In this document: positions 20,990-31,293 of the stretch, in pieces
Numbering within the stretch: the stretch's first letter is position 1
How the letters are laid out: each line of letters begins with the position of its first letter
DNA from: Limnanthes douglasii subsp. nivea
Lineage: Eukaryota > Streptophyta > Magnoliopsida > Brassicales > Limnanthaceae
Length of the DNA stretch: 64,000 nt
Reading direction: 5' to 3'
Assembly: GCA_036936605.1 (NCBI GenBank)
Contig: JAUPFV010000001.1
Coordinates: 171,634,386 to 171,698,385 of the forward strand
The notes under the pieces: model-generated
What the model was told of the DNA's origin: nothing
The model's database searches: none
The model's input: only the letters and a program-made list of their open reading frames with translations
Program-made: the position numbers and the translations under genes

Positions 20990-21600
20990 TAGTTATGTAC
21001 GCTTTGGTTGAATCTCTGGTGACATAAATAATATTAGAAAGAAAATTACTAAAGAAATCTAACTTTTACAAAATGGAGAAATATGATGAAACGAAGAATT
21101 TGGAGCATCACCTCGAGTAGTTTCGACATATTATACTTGGATTCAATCCAAATAATTCCTTACTTATTTATGCTTTTTGAATAAAAGTCAAAGGGGTGTC
21201 ATTAACTTGGTTTAACAATTTTTCGTAGGGATCAAGTGATAGTTTTATTGAATTATGGATATCATTACGATATTATTTCATTGATCGTAAATTGTTGAAG
21301 CGCGAGGGGAGCTTATTATGACTATATGTCAAAAGGCCGATTTTTTTAAGGGATTATCTTCAAAGGTTTATAAAGGATGTTGGAAGGTTCCAATGAGAAA
21401 GAGGCTCTAACGACATTTAAAATATACATGCCCTAAGATAGTAACTTATTATAGGATTTGATTAAGTTTCGAGTGGGTTGCATGGGAGATCTGTTAATAA
21501 TAAGTGATATGTGTGTCAAAGTGGAAGAAACAAAGAGAGAATGACCAATGCAAATTAAAATAATATAAAAAGGGGGAGATTCATTAAAGAAGAAAAGAAC
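20990..21600 (+). pseudogene. Tat-type gag relic (element E)
   Basis: From about 21072 it reads MEKYDETKNLEHHLE, a stop, then FRHIILGFN, and further on WFNNFS and WISLRYYFIDRKLLKREG. This parallels the element-B gag (MEKYDESKDPENYLEQF, WYNSL, WVAFRRQFVGSKELKGNG). It is the capsid-forming gag domain of Tat-lineage Gypsy elements. Many stops make it a relic. It is plus-strand, unlike A, B and D. Confidence 0.72.
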
Positions 21601-21682
21601 TGATGTTAAAAGAATTTTGGAGGTTTCAAGGGATCCTGTGAATATACCATGATTTTTCATATTACGATTGATAAGTAATGAC

Positions 21683-22009
21683 TATTTTGAGGAAATAAAG
21701 TATATCTAAAAAGATTTATTAGTAAAATTTTAGAGAGAGAATATTGGTCAAGTTTTTAGAGATAGAACGTAGTCAAGAGTTAAAGTGTGCAACATGTCAA
21801 TAAATCTTATTATCAAGGCAAGTACACCTATTTATAGGTAAGATGGTTACATGTAACAGAATTAGTTAGTGGTATGGATATTTCAACCCACTTTACTACT
21901 TATTACAAACATATTTGCTACAAATTACATATTTGGTCCTTTATATATACAATTTACACCATATCTCTTTTCCAATACTAAATATTCTATTAAAACATTT
22001 GTAATAACA
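21683..22009 (-). repeat. Probable solo LTR (-) within element E
   Basis: On the minus strand this 327-bp block starts TGTTATTACAAATG and contains CTTACCTATAAATAGGTG, a TATA box of the type common in plant LTRs. ATGAC flanks it on both sides (21678-21682 and 22010-22014). The far end reads AAATA rather than CA, so one terminus is mutated or misplaced. Confidence 0.55.
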
Positions 22010-22052
22010 ATGACGATTTATTGCTAACCCTTATAATTACTAAATATTAACC

Positions 22053-22440
22053 TTGTCATTTACCAATGACGATTTAAGGAGGTTAATGACACATCACGAA
22101 GATGCTTTATTGCTAACCCTTATAATTACTAAAGTAATAGTGAGAAGGGAAATACTTGGCGATAGAATTTCAACTAATGTATTTTACATGTCAGGATATG
22201 ACCGTATGATAGGAGTTGCAGCCTTTAAAAAAACTGACTTGAATCTAGTTAGTTTCATTGGTCGATCGACTGATTATGTCGGGTAAGTGGATATAACTGT
22301 ATCTCTGGAGAAAGGAGAAACATAGAAAACTATGATAACATTGTTCATGCTAGTTAATGCTTTAAGTTCTTATAATATTTTTTAGAGCGTCCTCGGTTAC
22401 AAAAAATGGAGGTATTGGTGTTATCATATAATCAGTATAT
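22053..22440 (+). pseudogene. Tat-type protease relic (element E)
   Basis: The 77-aa frame reads HHEDALLLTLIITKVIVRRE, then ISTNVFYMSGYDRMIGVAAF. It aligns by eye with the element-B protease (YEDAVVIGASIGGNDIRR, then SSANILILTSYKQMKNP). The position of the catalytic DTG is eroded (GDRIS). It follows the gag relic in the right order. Confidence 0.68.
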
Positions 22441-23153
22441 CAAGTATATGATTAATAGGAATAAATGAGTAATTCGAGAAAGTCAACAGAAAACTAGAGA
22501 TTGGTACTCTTTATTTTCGGCCCCAAAAACCATGGTATCATAGTAGTGATAAGGATTTAAAAGGGACGTATTAATGGAAAACTATCATAAACCTATAGTA
22601 TTGGTAATGAAGAGTCAGGTTGGAAGCAATAAATTTAAGAAAAATATGTTTAAAAAATAATTGATAATAAAGTGGTTAGTTGGTTGAATAACTGTGAAAT
22701 TAAAATTAAAATTCAAATTAAAATTCAAAGCAAAGATAATAAATTGATTCAAGTTCATGAGAATTGATTTGAAATATAAGAAACGAAATATTTTAGTCGA
22801 TGGGTTTCAGATATAGTGGATCCAGTATTATTTTAATGGTTCCAAGAGGATATGATATTAAGTTAGTTAATAAAATCATATCCCTAACGGTTTATGACGA
22901 AGAAAAATACGAAACCATGTCACTTGGAAGCAATTTAACTTAAAATTTATGATGCAAACATCTTTCGTTTGGTTATCAAAAAATTTATTTGTTTGTTGGT
23001 TGTTCTATAAAATGGTAAAGAAAGTAATAAAATGGTTGAATGAGGTTACTCACGAGTTTGATATTTATTTGTATTTTATGTTTTTAACTTCACTCTAAAC
23101 CTTGAATAGATTTATGTTTTTATCTTTGCTTCATATATATATATATATATATA
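22441..23153. other. Unassigned stretch ending in a TA run
   Basis: Presumably decayed element-E DNA; no block is recognisable. A TA microsatellite occupies about 23133-23153, immediately before the next LTR. Confidence 0.45.
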
Positions 23154-23652
23154 TGTTGAAAATTTGTACTATCTGATAAGGTCATATTCTAATGGAGTAT
23201 CACATGCCCTTAATAAAGAAATGTCAATTTATTATCATCAAAATGACATCATCAGAAGTAATAAGACGTTGAATACGGAATTGACAAAAACGTTAGTCAA
23301 AGGCATCAACAAAAGGACAAAGCAACATAACAAGATAAGAACATCATCAAGACATATGTTAATGGATGACCGACACTACAAGTGAACCAACTAAAGATAT
23401 AATAAAAGATCTGAGATGATGTCATATATTACTATAATACCTATAATCGTTAAGGGGTAAAATAATAATACTTTGTAACAGATGACCGACATGTGTCATA
23501 AGATATATGTCCATCCATCCCTATAATTTAGAAATAAAATAACTATAAATAGAAGATCCAATCATTACAAAAAAGAGGTTGATTATTTAGTTAATAATCA
23601 TTTTTAGCCTTATCTCTTTAACAATATCCTAAGAAAGAAAATTATCTCGTCA
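23154..23652 (+). repeat. 5' LTR of element F1
   Basis: 499 bp from TGTTGAAAA to CTCGTCA, with a TATA box (ACTATAAATAG near 23541). It is homologous along its length to 48397-48901, though clearly diverged. A PBS-like site follows at once. Confidence 0.72.
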
Positions 23653-23654
23653 TT

Positions 23655-23674
23655 TTTGGTATCGTATGTGAGAA
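23655..23674 (+). other. Primer binding site, element F1
   Basis: TTTGGTATCGTATGTGAGAA, a mutated form of the site at 48904-48923 (TTTGGAACCGTCTGTGGGAA), the kind of PBS typical of Tat and Athila elements. Confidence 0.65.
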
Positions 23675-23704
23675 ACGTTTTCCTTAAAGAAATTGTTTAC
23701 TTAC

Positions 23705-24620
23705 TAAATGGTGTTGACTAGATCAATATTTGAAGTGGGAGTATCTCAATAATATGTTAGTGTTACTCCACTAAAGATTATGTTAAAATTTATTATGTTG
23801 GTTAGTAAAACAATGAAGTACAAGAAATTGAACAACAAGATTTGTGGACTATTTTTGGAAAAGAAACTTTATTTGGAAAGAATATTATAGTTAATTCAAT
23901 TGATGAATAATTTATATATTTATTTGATGGTCCTCATTTAAATATGTCATTTACGGATGGAGATCTACTTTAGGATTATTAATTCCTTACAAGATGTTTT
24001 GCTGGTAACCCTATTGATTACTAGGATACTTGTGAGAAGAATGATAGTTTACATTGGGAGTTCAACTAATGTACTTTATTAAGACAAGTTACAATCAAAT
24101 TATTGGTGTTACACTATTTGAGTAAACTAATAAAAGTTTGTTTAGTTTTGCTGATACATCTAATATTTGTAATGGAGATGTTGAATTAACTGTGACACTT
24201 GGGGAAAAAGAAATTGGAAAAGGTTGTTACTACGTTATTTTAATAGTCGCGACTCTAAGTTCATACATTGCAATTTAAAAAAACCTTGGCTGCGTAAAAT
24301 GAAAGCAGTAACATATCTTTTCATCATTGTATTATATATGGGATCAATAAACAAATACGAATAATTCATGAAAACCAAAACATAGATAAAAAGTGTTCTT
24401 ATGTGTCTTTATCTCTAGAAGATATGATATTTTTACAATGTCAAGAGTTTTTAGAAAATATGATGATAGGAGGATCCTGTGAACACTTGGCAGTAATAAA
24501 AGAGGATGAACTTGATGATCCACGAGAAGTGTTATATAAAACCCAATGTCTAGAAAATGTAGAATATTATAGTTAAACTAACGAAAAACTTGTGAAGATT
24601 TGATGAGAGATTGAAGAAGA
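23705..24620 (+). pseudogene. Leader and protease relic of F1; gag missing
   Basis: After the PBS the sequence passes almost directly to protease-like text: DGPHLNMSFTDGDLL near 23920, then blocks resembling the E and F2 protease region. No gag (MEKYD, WYNSL) or zinc-knuckle block lies between. Frames are broken throughout. F2 (48955-49700) has the same arrangement. Confidence 0.6.
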
Positions 24621-24649
24621 GTTTAAAATAATTTAATAGATTATTTATA

Positions 24650-25560
24650 AGAATATATTTATATTTTTGCATGGAATATATGTGATATTACTAGAGTCAG
24701 TCGATCAGTTATTTATCATGAATTAGCAATAAATAATAAGTTGAGACCTATCCGTCAGAAAGGAAGGTTTCCATTGAAAATCAGTAAGTTATTCTTAAAG
24801 AAGTTGAATGGTTAATAAAAGTAGGGCATATTGCAGAATCAAAGTATCCAACATGGTTATCGAATTCGGTGCTTGTTAAGGAAAAAAATAGGAAATGAAT
24901 AATGTATGTTGATTTTACTGTTTCAATCGAACTTGTCCAAAAGATGATTTCTCTTTTCCTAAAATTGATTAACTAGTATATGCAACGGGTGGTTATGAGT
25001 ATAATACTTTAATGGATTCTTATTCAGGTTATAAGAAAATTAAAATTCACCCAAATGATGAATAAAGTACTATTTTTAGTATTGGAAAAAGGGATGTACC
25101 ATTATAAGTAATGGCATTTGGTTTAAAAAAAATATCGAGGAACATATCAAAGATTAGTTAGTCATATTTTTGCTAAACAATTAGGTAAAAACTTATAAGC
25201 TTATATAGATGATATGATAATTAAGAGTAATGAAACGAGCGAGCATGTAGCAGTATTGTATGAAACCTTCGAGAATATAAGAAAGTATAATATAAAGCGG
25301 AATCTATTGAAGTGTTCATTTGAGGTGAGATTGGTTATGTTTGTCAATTTTGTAATAAGTAAAATATGAATTGAAGCCGCTTCAACTCAATTGAAAGCAT
25401 TATTGACAATGTATCCACACAAATAGATTAAACAACTAAAAACATTGATAGAGAGATTAACTACTTTGTCAAGATTTATTTCAAGAGCATCAAATAAATA
25501 CATTTGTTTTTTTATATTTTAAGAGGGCTAATATATTTTCTTAAAGCAATATCTGAATTC
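24650..25560 (+). pseudogene. Tat-type reverse transcriptase relic (F1)
   Basis: The recognisable RT order is NRTCPKDDFSFPKID near 24930, MDSYSGYKKIKIHPNDE near 25010, VMAFGLKK near 25105-25130 and YIDDMIIKSNE at about 25201-25233, so the catalytic YIDD is still legible. Stops and shifts separate the blocks. In the family this enzyme copies the element RNA into DNA. Confidence 0.8.
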
Positions 25561-26260
25561 GCCTGAAATTTTAACAACACTAAAAGAATTGGAACCTTTG
25601 TTTTTATCTTGAGAAGTGACTAAGTTTCTCGTTAGTGCGGTATTGGTAAATGAAGAAGAATAGAATTCAGAAACCAATATATTATGTGAGTAAGACATTA
25701 GTTGATCCAAAACTAGATTCTTACACTTATAAAAATTAGCTTTTGGTTAGTTTTATGTGGAAGAAAAATATGACCATATTTTAAACCACGTGCCATTATT
25801 GTTAGAATATTTTTTCCGTTGTAAAGTATAGTTCAAAAAATGATATTTCTATAAGAGTAATAAGACAGTCCATTGAATTGGGTGAATATGGAATTTATTT
25901 TGAACCTAAGACAACAATAAAGGCACATGCAGTGGTTGAATTTATCAACGGGTTTCAAGAGCAAATAAATGAAACGGAGGAAGATGAGTCGACAAAAATA
26001 ACTTGAGGTATAAGGAATAGGTTATTCGAGCCGATGAAGCTTCCGGTGTAAATGGTAATGGATTTGGTGTTGTTTTAACAGTCCTATGAGGAGATGGAAT
26101 CAAACAAGGTATTAAGTTCATGTTCTCTGCTACTAACAACAAAGCAGTATACTAATTTGTGCTGGCATGAGGGGGAAGCGTATACGCATTATGGTATCGT
26201 GGTTTGATACAATATTTTCTTTTAGCATGATTTTATTCATTTACGCTTTCCACTGACGCA
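25561..26260 (+). pseudogene. RNase H region relic (F1)
   Basis: Between RT and integrase. The text KPIYYVSKTLVDPKL (near 25670-25710) is the end of the RT-linked RNase H, where Tat pol proteins read Y-Y-V-S-K-x-L. Beyond about 26030 come AGFGV- and SATNNKAVY-like remains of the second RNase H. It is heavily decayed. Confidence 0.6.
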
Positions 26261-26339
26261 AAATTAATGGTTGAGAATTGTGATTATTGTCAACAGTTAT
26301 CCTATAAAAGCCATATTTATAGTGAAACAATGTGATCAA

Positions 26340-26931
26340 GTCCTTCTCATTTCTATTTGATAGATGGAGGATTGGTTTGGTTGGACCATCATCAATGGCA
26401 ACATAAAAAAGGAAATTTTTATAATAGTTGTTGATTATTTTAGGAAATGGGTAAAGGTAAATTCATTGACAAGAAGGAGACCCCAAGCGATTTGTGAACT
26501 TCTACAGTCTTGTAAATTGAGTTGTTATAGAATTCCAAGGGTGTTAATAAGAGTTAACGCCCCTTAATTTCAAAATGATATGGTAACAACTTTTTGTAGA
26601 AAGTACGGGATATAGCAATATTTTCTACTTCATATGATCCAAAAGAAAATGGCAAGTATAGGTTACAAATAGAAGTATTTAGCATGTTATAAAAAGTAAG
26701 CTAGAATTGGCTAATGGAAAGTGTCCAAATGTCCTTAATGAAGTGTCATTGGCATATAGAACAACTCCTAAAGCTGCAATATGGGAAATATAATTTACTA
26801 TTGTGTATAAGATGGAAGCGGTTGTTTGGCCAGAAATTATGATTTTTATTTATCATATTCAATTTTATTCATCAGAGGATAATGATAAGGAAAAGCATAA
26901 TAATATTGGTTTAATGGAGGAGATACGATAT
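26340..26931 (+). pseudogene. Integrase core relic (F1), left part
   Basis: At 26364-26567 it reads MEDWFGWTIINGNIKKE, then FIIVVDYFRKWVKVNSLTRR. This matches the first aspartate block of Gypsy integrase (W..DI.GP.......IIV.VDYF.KW.EA..L). It continues with decayed text to 26931, where the GATAT target site of element A interrupts it. The frame resumes at 46804. Integrase inserts the cDNA into the genome. Confidence 0.8.
26927..26931. repeat. 5-bp TSD of element A, left
   Basis: GATAT, exact partner of 46804-46808. The two flanks are halves of one integrase gene, and removing the insertion leaves the reading frame open across the site. Confidence 0.93.
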
Positions 26932-27281
26932 TGCTGTGGTTTATTTTGGGGTGAAGGTAATTTTGTAAAGTGTTTTGAGTATTAAGTGTTTTGGTATAAA
27001 GTAGTGAGAGATTTGAGCAGTCTGGTTGTATTAAATGTTCATTACTCTCATTAATGAAAGTAGTCGGGGTATTTATACCCTTAATTAAGGACCCATGAGC
27101 TTTCGGGTCAAGATTAAGGATCCATTTACTTATTAAGGTGATTAACACATAGCTTAGTCAAAAGGTGTTTATGTGTTTCTTTACTTTTTTCTTGTCCGGA
27201 TAATTCAGTCGCAAGTTTATGTCTGAATTGCCCTTGTCCGGATAACACAATGAGCTGTGACTGGATAATCTGAACTCATCA
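26932..27281 (-). repeat. Element A 3' LTR
   Basis: 350 bp, TGCTGTGGTTTATTTT to GAACTCATCA, followed by the polypurine tract. It has a minus-strand TATA (TATAAATA within GGGTATTTATACCC, about 27068-27081). Confidence 0.9.
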
Positions 27282-27296
27282 GTAGCCCCTTTTTTA
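27282..27296 (-). other. Polypurine tract, element A
   Basis: The minus strand reads TAAAAAAGGGGCTAC directly before the 3' LTR start TGATGAG. The same sequence occurs after the left B LTR (30852-30864) and after the right B LTR (40886-40900). Confidence 0.88.
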
Positions 27297-27441
27297 GGCC
27301 TTGTCAAATATCTTTGGCAGGACTAAAAAAATTACTTAGCTAGTGACGATTTTGTCCGACCCGCCTGTGCACCTAGTTCCAAGTTTGTCCGAACTGACTT
27401 CCTTTCCCATAATTCTAAGAGTTTTCTTCTTGGATCGTGGT

Positions 27442-27451
27442 ACACGTGTCA
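27442..27451 (+). promoter_or_regulatory. G-box upstream of aORF-A
   Basis: ACACGTGTCA, with the CACGTG core bound by plant bZIP and bHLH factors. The same ten bases occur at 31014-31023 at the matching position upstream of aORF-B, followed in both by CGGCGCTCCCACTAA. Promoter use is inferred. Confidence 0.6.
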
Positions 27452-27612
27452 CAATCTAATTCGACCTACCATCCCGTTTTTCTACCTAGATCGGCGCTCC
27501 CACTAAGCCTAGACAGTGACCTAGGCATTTAATATTTTACACGTCTGCGCCGTCTTTAATCATTGCAAAACCTTTTCAAATCCTCCTAGGTAATAATTAC
27601 TTTTTTCTACTG

Positions 27613-27622
27613 ATATATAAAA
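27613..27622 (+). promoter_or_regulatory. TATA box candidate for aORF-A
   Basis: ATATATAAAA lies about 90 bp before the conserved ATG at 27712, on the strand opposite to gag-pol. The equivalent in element B is TATAAATT at 31189-31196. Confidence 0.55.
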
Positions 27623-27711
27623 CAGTTTTCACTATTCCATTGTCTTCATCACTAAAAAACTTTCTAGAGAGATTTACACCCTTGTTTTCAAACTTGTTTT
27701 TGAATAGTTTT

Positions 27712-30158
27712 ATGTTCACAGCCAGAAACTCTCTTGTGAAAGGTGGCTGGTTGAACTTGTCCGAGTTAGAAAAAGCAAGAAAAGTCGAAAGGGAGAATCG
27801 TATTGTTGATGGTCTATCAGTCTCCCCAAGAGAAAAGTCTGGTGAACCAACCCAGGAAGCTGACCAAGGGTCATCCTCATCGAGAAATCCAAAACCCAAA
27901 AAGTTGTTTAAACCAAGTCTCTATCCTCTCCCCTCAGGCTCTCTGTTCAGGAGTCCCAGCCTTCCACTGCCAAGGAAAAACCAGTCTCGAGTCTCAGAAA
28001 ATCCTCCCCTTTCTTAGCCATGGGTTCCGACAGTGAGAAGTCCTCAGAAAAATCAACTTCACGCCGGAAGACTCGTCTGGTCAAATCTCAAACAACTACT
28101 TCATTGTCAAAACCCTCCAGATCGGAGGCATCTAAGGCAACATCGAAAGATAAGCCCTTCGGATCGGAGGTGTCTAAAATAGCACCAAAGGATAATCCCT
28201 CCAGATCAGAGGCATCTAAGATAGCTCTAAAGGCGAATTCCTCCGGATTGGAACCTCAACCGGACATCAGGCCTTCAGAAACAACAAGTGCTCACTCATC
28301 CGAACAGCCTTTGGTACCAGAAACTGATCCCCCCATCCACAGCAACTAATAGACCTTCCACAGTGATGGAAGACAATATCGAAGATGCTCCCTTCAAAAC
28401 CAATGAATCCGGACAAACTGGGGATGCTACCTCTAATAGGAAGGGCAAAGGCAAAGTCAAAGTTGGTGCGGCTCATCCGGATCTCTTGGAGTGCTTCAAG
28501 GGCAAGGTAGGGCCTTGCCTTAAGAATGTTAATGTTAACTATTTGTTGGCCTTGCAGAATATAAATTATGTCTACACCCATACCACCGAGTTGGGCCGGA
28601 TCCGGACAAAGTGGGGGATCCCAGAGTCAGTGAAGGTAAGAATACCTATCACACCGGAGACTCTAATGGACTATAAACTCAATGAGGTGGTCATCTTCAC
28701 TGAGGTTCTAAACTGGGGACTTCGGTTCACACTAGACCTAGAAATTGTCAGGTACTTCCACTTGGTGAAGCTCTGCCCAAGCAATTAAGCTCGAACGCCT
28801 GGTACTCTCTCCTCACTTGCATAACGGCATCGAGGTTCTCTGAAATCCCTCTCCCAATGGAGCAGTTTGCCGTTTTGGCAAGTCTATGCAAGAATCACCA
28901 CATTCCCTTCTACCATCATAATATGGGGAACAATTTCAAGGTGATAGACGACTTACTGGAATATGAGAAGAGTTGGAGGACACAGTTCTTATTCATCAGT
29001 GGGTCTTGGGAGAATGGTAGGAAGATCAATGCCACTACCAACCCAAATATGTTAACTAGCAGATGGAAGAGTACGGGTAAGTTCTCTATCTTTGTTTTTC
29101 ATGTTTTTTTTTAACTTACAAATATTTCTCTTCTGATTTATTTGTCACTTTTTTTAGTGTTGCCGAAGGAGTTTTCCAGACACCTGGAGGAGGGGCAAAT
29201 AACCTGTACCAAACTGAACGCATGGGCTGCAGAGCATTGGGGAATTGATGGAGTGGACATTATTTGTCATTATTGGAGTTTTCCAACAGGTCTGCAGTCC
29301 TGAGAGAGTACCAGAGGTGGGATTGATGGAGTGGACATTAATGCCCTTCAAGACATCGATCTATACTCCAACGACTCTGAGAAGGATGACTTTGCTGGTC
29401 CCTTCTATCCTTCAACCTCTTCTAACATGGTGACTTGCAATGGTAAGTCTTTCTCTGTTTTCGGAGAACAAGACATTGTGGCCCACTCCCTTCTTGGTCA
29501 CATCCAGCCAATGCTTGATATAGAGAGACAAGTGAATAGTCAAACTGCACTCATCAATACCCTCACTACTGGAAAAGAGTCTTTGTCAACCAATATTCTC
29601 AATGCTAATCAGAGCATAAAAGAATTGAAGAAAGAGATAGAAGCACTGACGAAGGACAAAGAAGATCTATCAACCAAACTTGCCACTTCGGAGACGGCCA
29701 GTACCGAACTCCAAACTAAGTACTCCGGTTTAGAAAAAGATCTCACAACAGTAAGGGAAGACTTAAAGACCAATGATGGCATCATTCAAACCTTTTTCAG
29801 TGAGAAGACTTCCTTAAAAGGCATTGTGTCTAAGGTGATCAAAGAGAAAGAAGACTTGGTGAAGGAGCAGGAAAAAACTATTCAGGAAAGCATTCATAAA
29901 TACACCAATGAGGTGATAGACTCCTTGGAAACAAGGTATGCTGAGTTTAAGTCTGACATGGTGCTGCTCTTCCATGAAACGTTTCTGAAGAGGACCCTCA
30001 GTCCCTTGTGGAAATATGTGGAGTACGAAGACCTCCCATTTTATACTATGGTAGATGGAAACAAACATAATTATAGCAGTAGAATAGATTCCACCACTGA
30101 TGAAGAGGAAGGAACCGATGAGAGTTCGAGTGCCGAACTCAAAAGTCCCAAGAAATAA
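27712..30158 (+). pseudogene. aORF-A: antisense accessory ORF, Transposase_28-like with coiled coil
   Basis: Encoded opposite to gag-pol, between integrase and the 3' LTR. The start chosen is the ATG at 27712 because MFTARNSLVKGGWLNLSELE is conserved with aORF-B. Next come a serine-, lysine- and proline-rich region with repeated SEASK/KDKP words (28020-28349), an acidic VMEDNIEDAPF stretch, and a globular region (28440-29075) with LGRIRTKWGIPESVKVRI and FTEVLNWGLRFTLDLEI. That resembles the Pfam Transposase_28 (putative gypsy-type transposon) region. A GT-AG intron follows at 29077-29157. After it, a long coiled coil (29500-29950) rich in E, K, L and S ends in an acidic tail. Several frameshifts break it, and a segment after the intron that B retains is deleted. 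Function unknown. Confidence 0.72.
29077..29157 (+). other. Intron in aORF-A
   Basis: 81 bp, GTAAGT to TTTTTTTAG, T-rich. The codon is split after its first base. The downstream exon reads VLPKEFS followed by LEEGQ. aORF-B has a 79-bp intron (32676-32754) at the same codon, with the same downstream VLPKEFS-type reading (LLPKEFS). Confidence 0.75.
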
Positions 30159-30475
30159 GGTGACAAAGGATAATCCGAAGGGAACAAACCCTGAGGTTTT
30201 AGACATTTTTTCTAATTTTCTTACTTCTCTGAACTACTAAAGTCCTTGGATGGCCAAGGTATTTTTGTAATGTTATCTGGTTTGAGCCCGGATAAGTCTT
30301 TTAAAATACTTAAAGTCCTTGGATGGCCAAGGCATATTTTTTAATTTGGTAAAGTTATCCGGTTTTAGTCCTAACAAGTTTATTTATCAAATCTTGCTTT
30401 GTTTAATAGTTTCTTTCCTTTTAATTTTAACGGCTAATGTTTAAACAGCCCCAACTATTTCAAAAGTATTAAATT
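30159..30475 (+). repeat. aORF-A 3' region with 73-bp tandem duplication
   Basis: AAAGTCCTTGGATGGCCAAG occurs at 30239 and 30312. The corresponding place in element B has the same pair (34301 and 34378). The region ends at the left B LTR. Confidence 0.82.
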
Positions 30476-30851
30476 TGGGGTGGATTATTTTTAACTGAGG
30501 GTAATTTGGACAGATATTTTATGGTGTTACAGAGGTATTTAATGTTTAAGTGGTTTGTAGTGAGAGATTTGAGCTACCTAGTTGTATTAAATGTTCATTA
30601 TCCTCATTAATGAAAGTGGTTGGGTATTTATACCCTTAATTATGGGCCACATGGGCTTTCGGGTCAAACTTATGAAACTGGGTCGAGTTCAAAAACCCAT
30701 TAATTTATTAAGCAGATTACTAGTGAGCTTAGTCAAAATGTGATTAGTTTTTAATACTTTTGTCCAGTTTGGATGGTTCAGTGGGTAGCTTTTGTCCAAA
30801 TTGCCCCTGTCCAGTTTCTACAGTGAGTGGTGAGAAAATCCGGACTCATCA
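30476..30851 (-). repeat. Element B 3' LTR
   Basis: 376 bp, TGGGGTGGATTATT to GGACTCATCA. A minus-strand TATAAATA is at 30625-30632. The polypurine tract follows at 30852-30864. Confidence 0.9.
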
Positions 30852-31013
30852 GTAGCCCCTTTTTGAGGTTTTGTTCGAAGGCCTTTGGCAAGACCTAAAA
30901 AATCGCCTTTGGGCACTTGTGACATTTTCCGGACGGATTAAGGTTTTCAGTAAAGGACTTGTCCGGACTGAAAAACTCTTTAGAAGTTCAAAGGCTTTGC
31001 TATAGATCGTGGG

Positions 31014-31023
31014 ACACGTGTCA
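31014..31023 (+). promoter_or_regulatory. G-box upstream of aORF-B
   Basis: ACACGTGTCA, identical to 27442-27451. A palindromic TGACGTCA (bZIP-type site) is at 31109-31116, where element A has a mutated equivalent. Confidence 0.6.
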
Positions 31024-31188
31024 CCTTCTGATTTGCCTCACCAGCCGCTTTTCTCCTAAAGCGGCGCTCCCACTAATCCCAAAAAGTAACCTCTTCATTT
31101 AATGCGTGTGACGTCAGCGCCGTTTTCAATCATTACTTTCATCTTTTCGTATTCTCCTAGGTTTCTGGGTATCTTTTTGTTTCTTTAG

Positions 31189-31196
31189 TATAAATT
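31189..31196 (+). promoter_or_regulatory. TATA box candidate for aORF-B
   Basis: TATAAATT about 100 bp before the ATG at 31294, matching the place of the TATA box before aORF-A. Confidence 0.55.
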
Positions 31197-31293
31197 ACCT
31201 TATTTTTCACTGTTTTACCATCTTCATTACTCTTTCATTTCTTTACTTCAAAGCTTTTATCTTTCTTCATAAAATCTTTCTTGGTGTAAGTTT

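Noticed and set aside
29331..30158. Host myosin-like or kinesin-like coiled-coil gene
   Set aside because: The frame lies between a retroelement LTR and the pol region, and an equivalent is present in element B, so it belongs to the retroelement.
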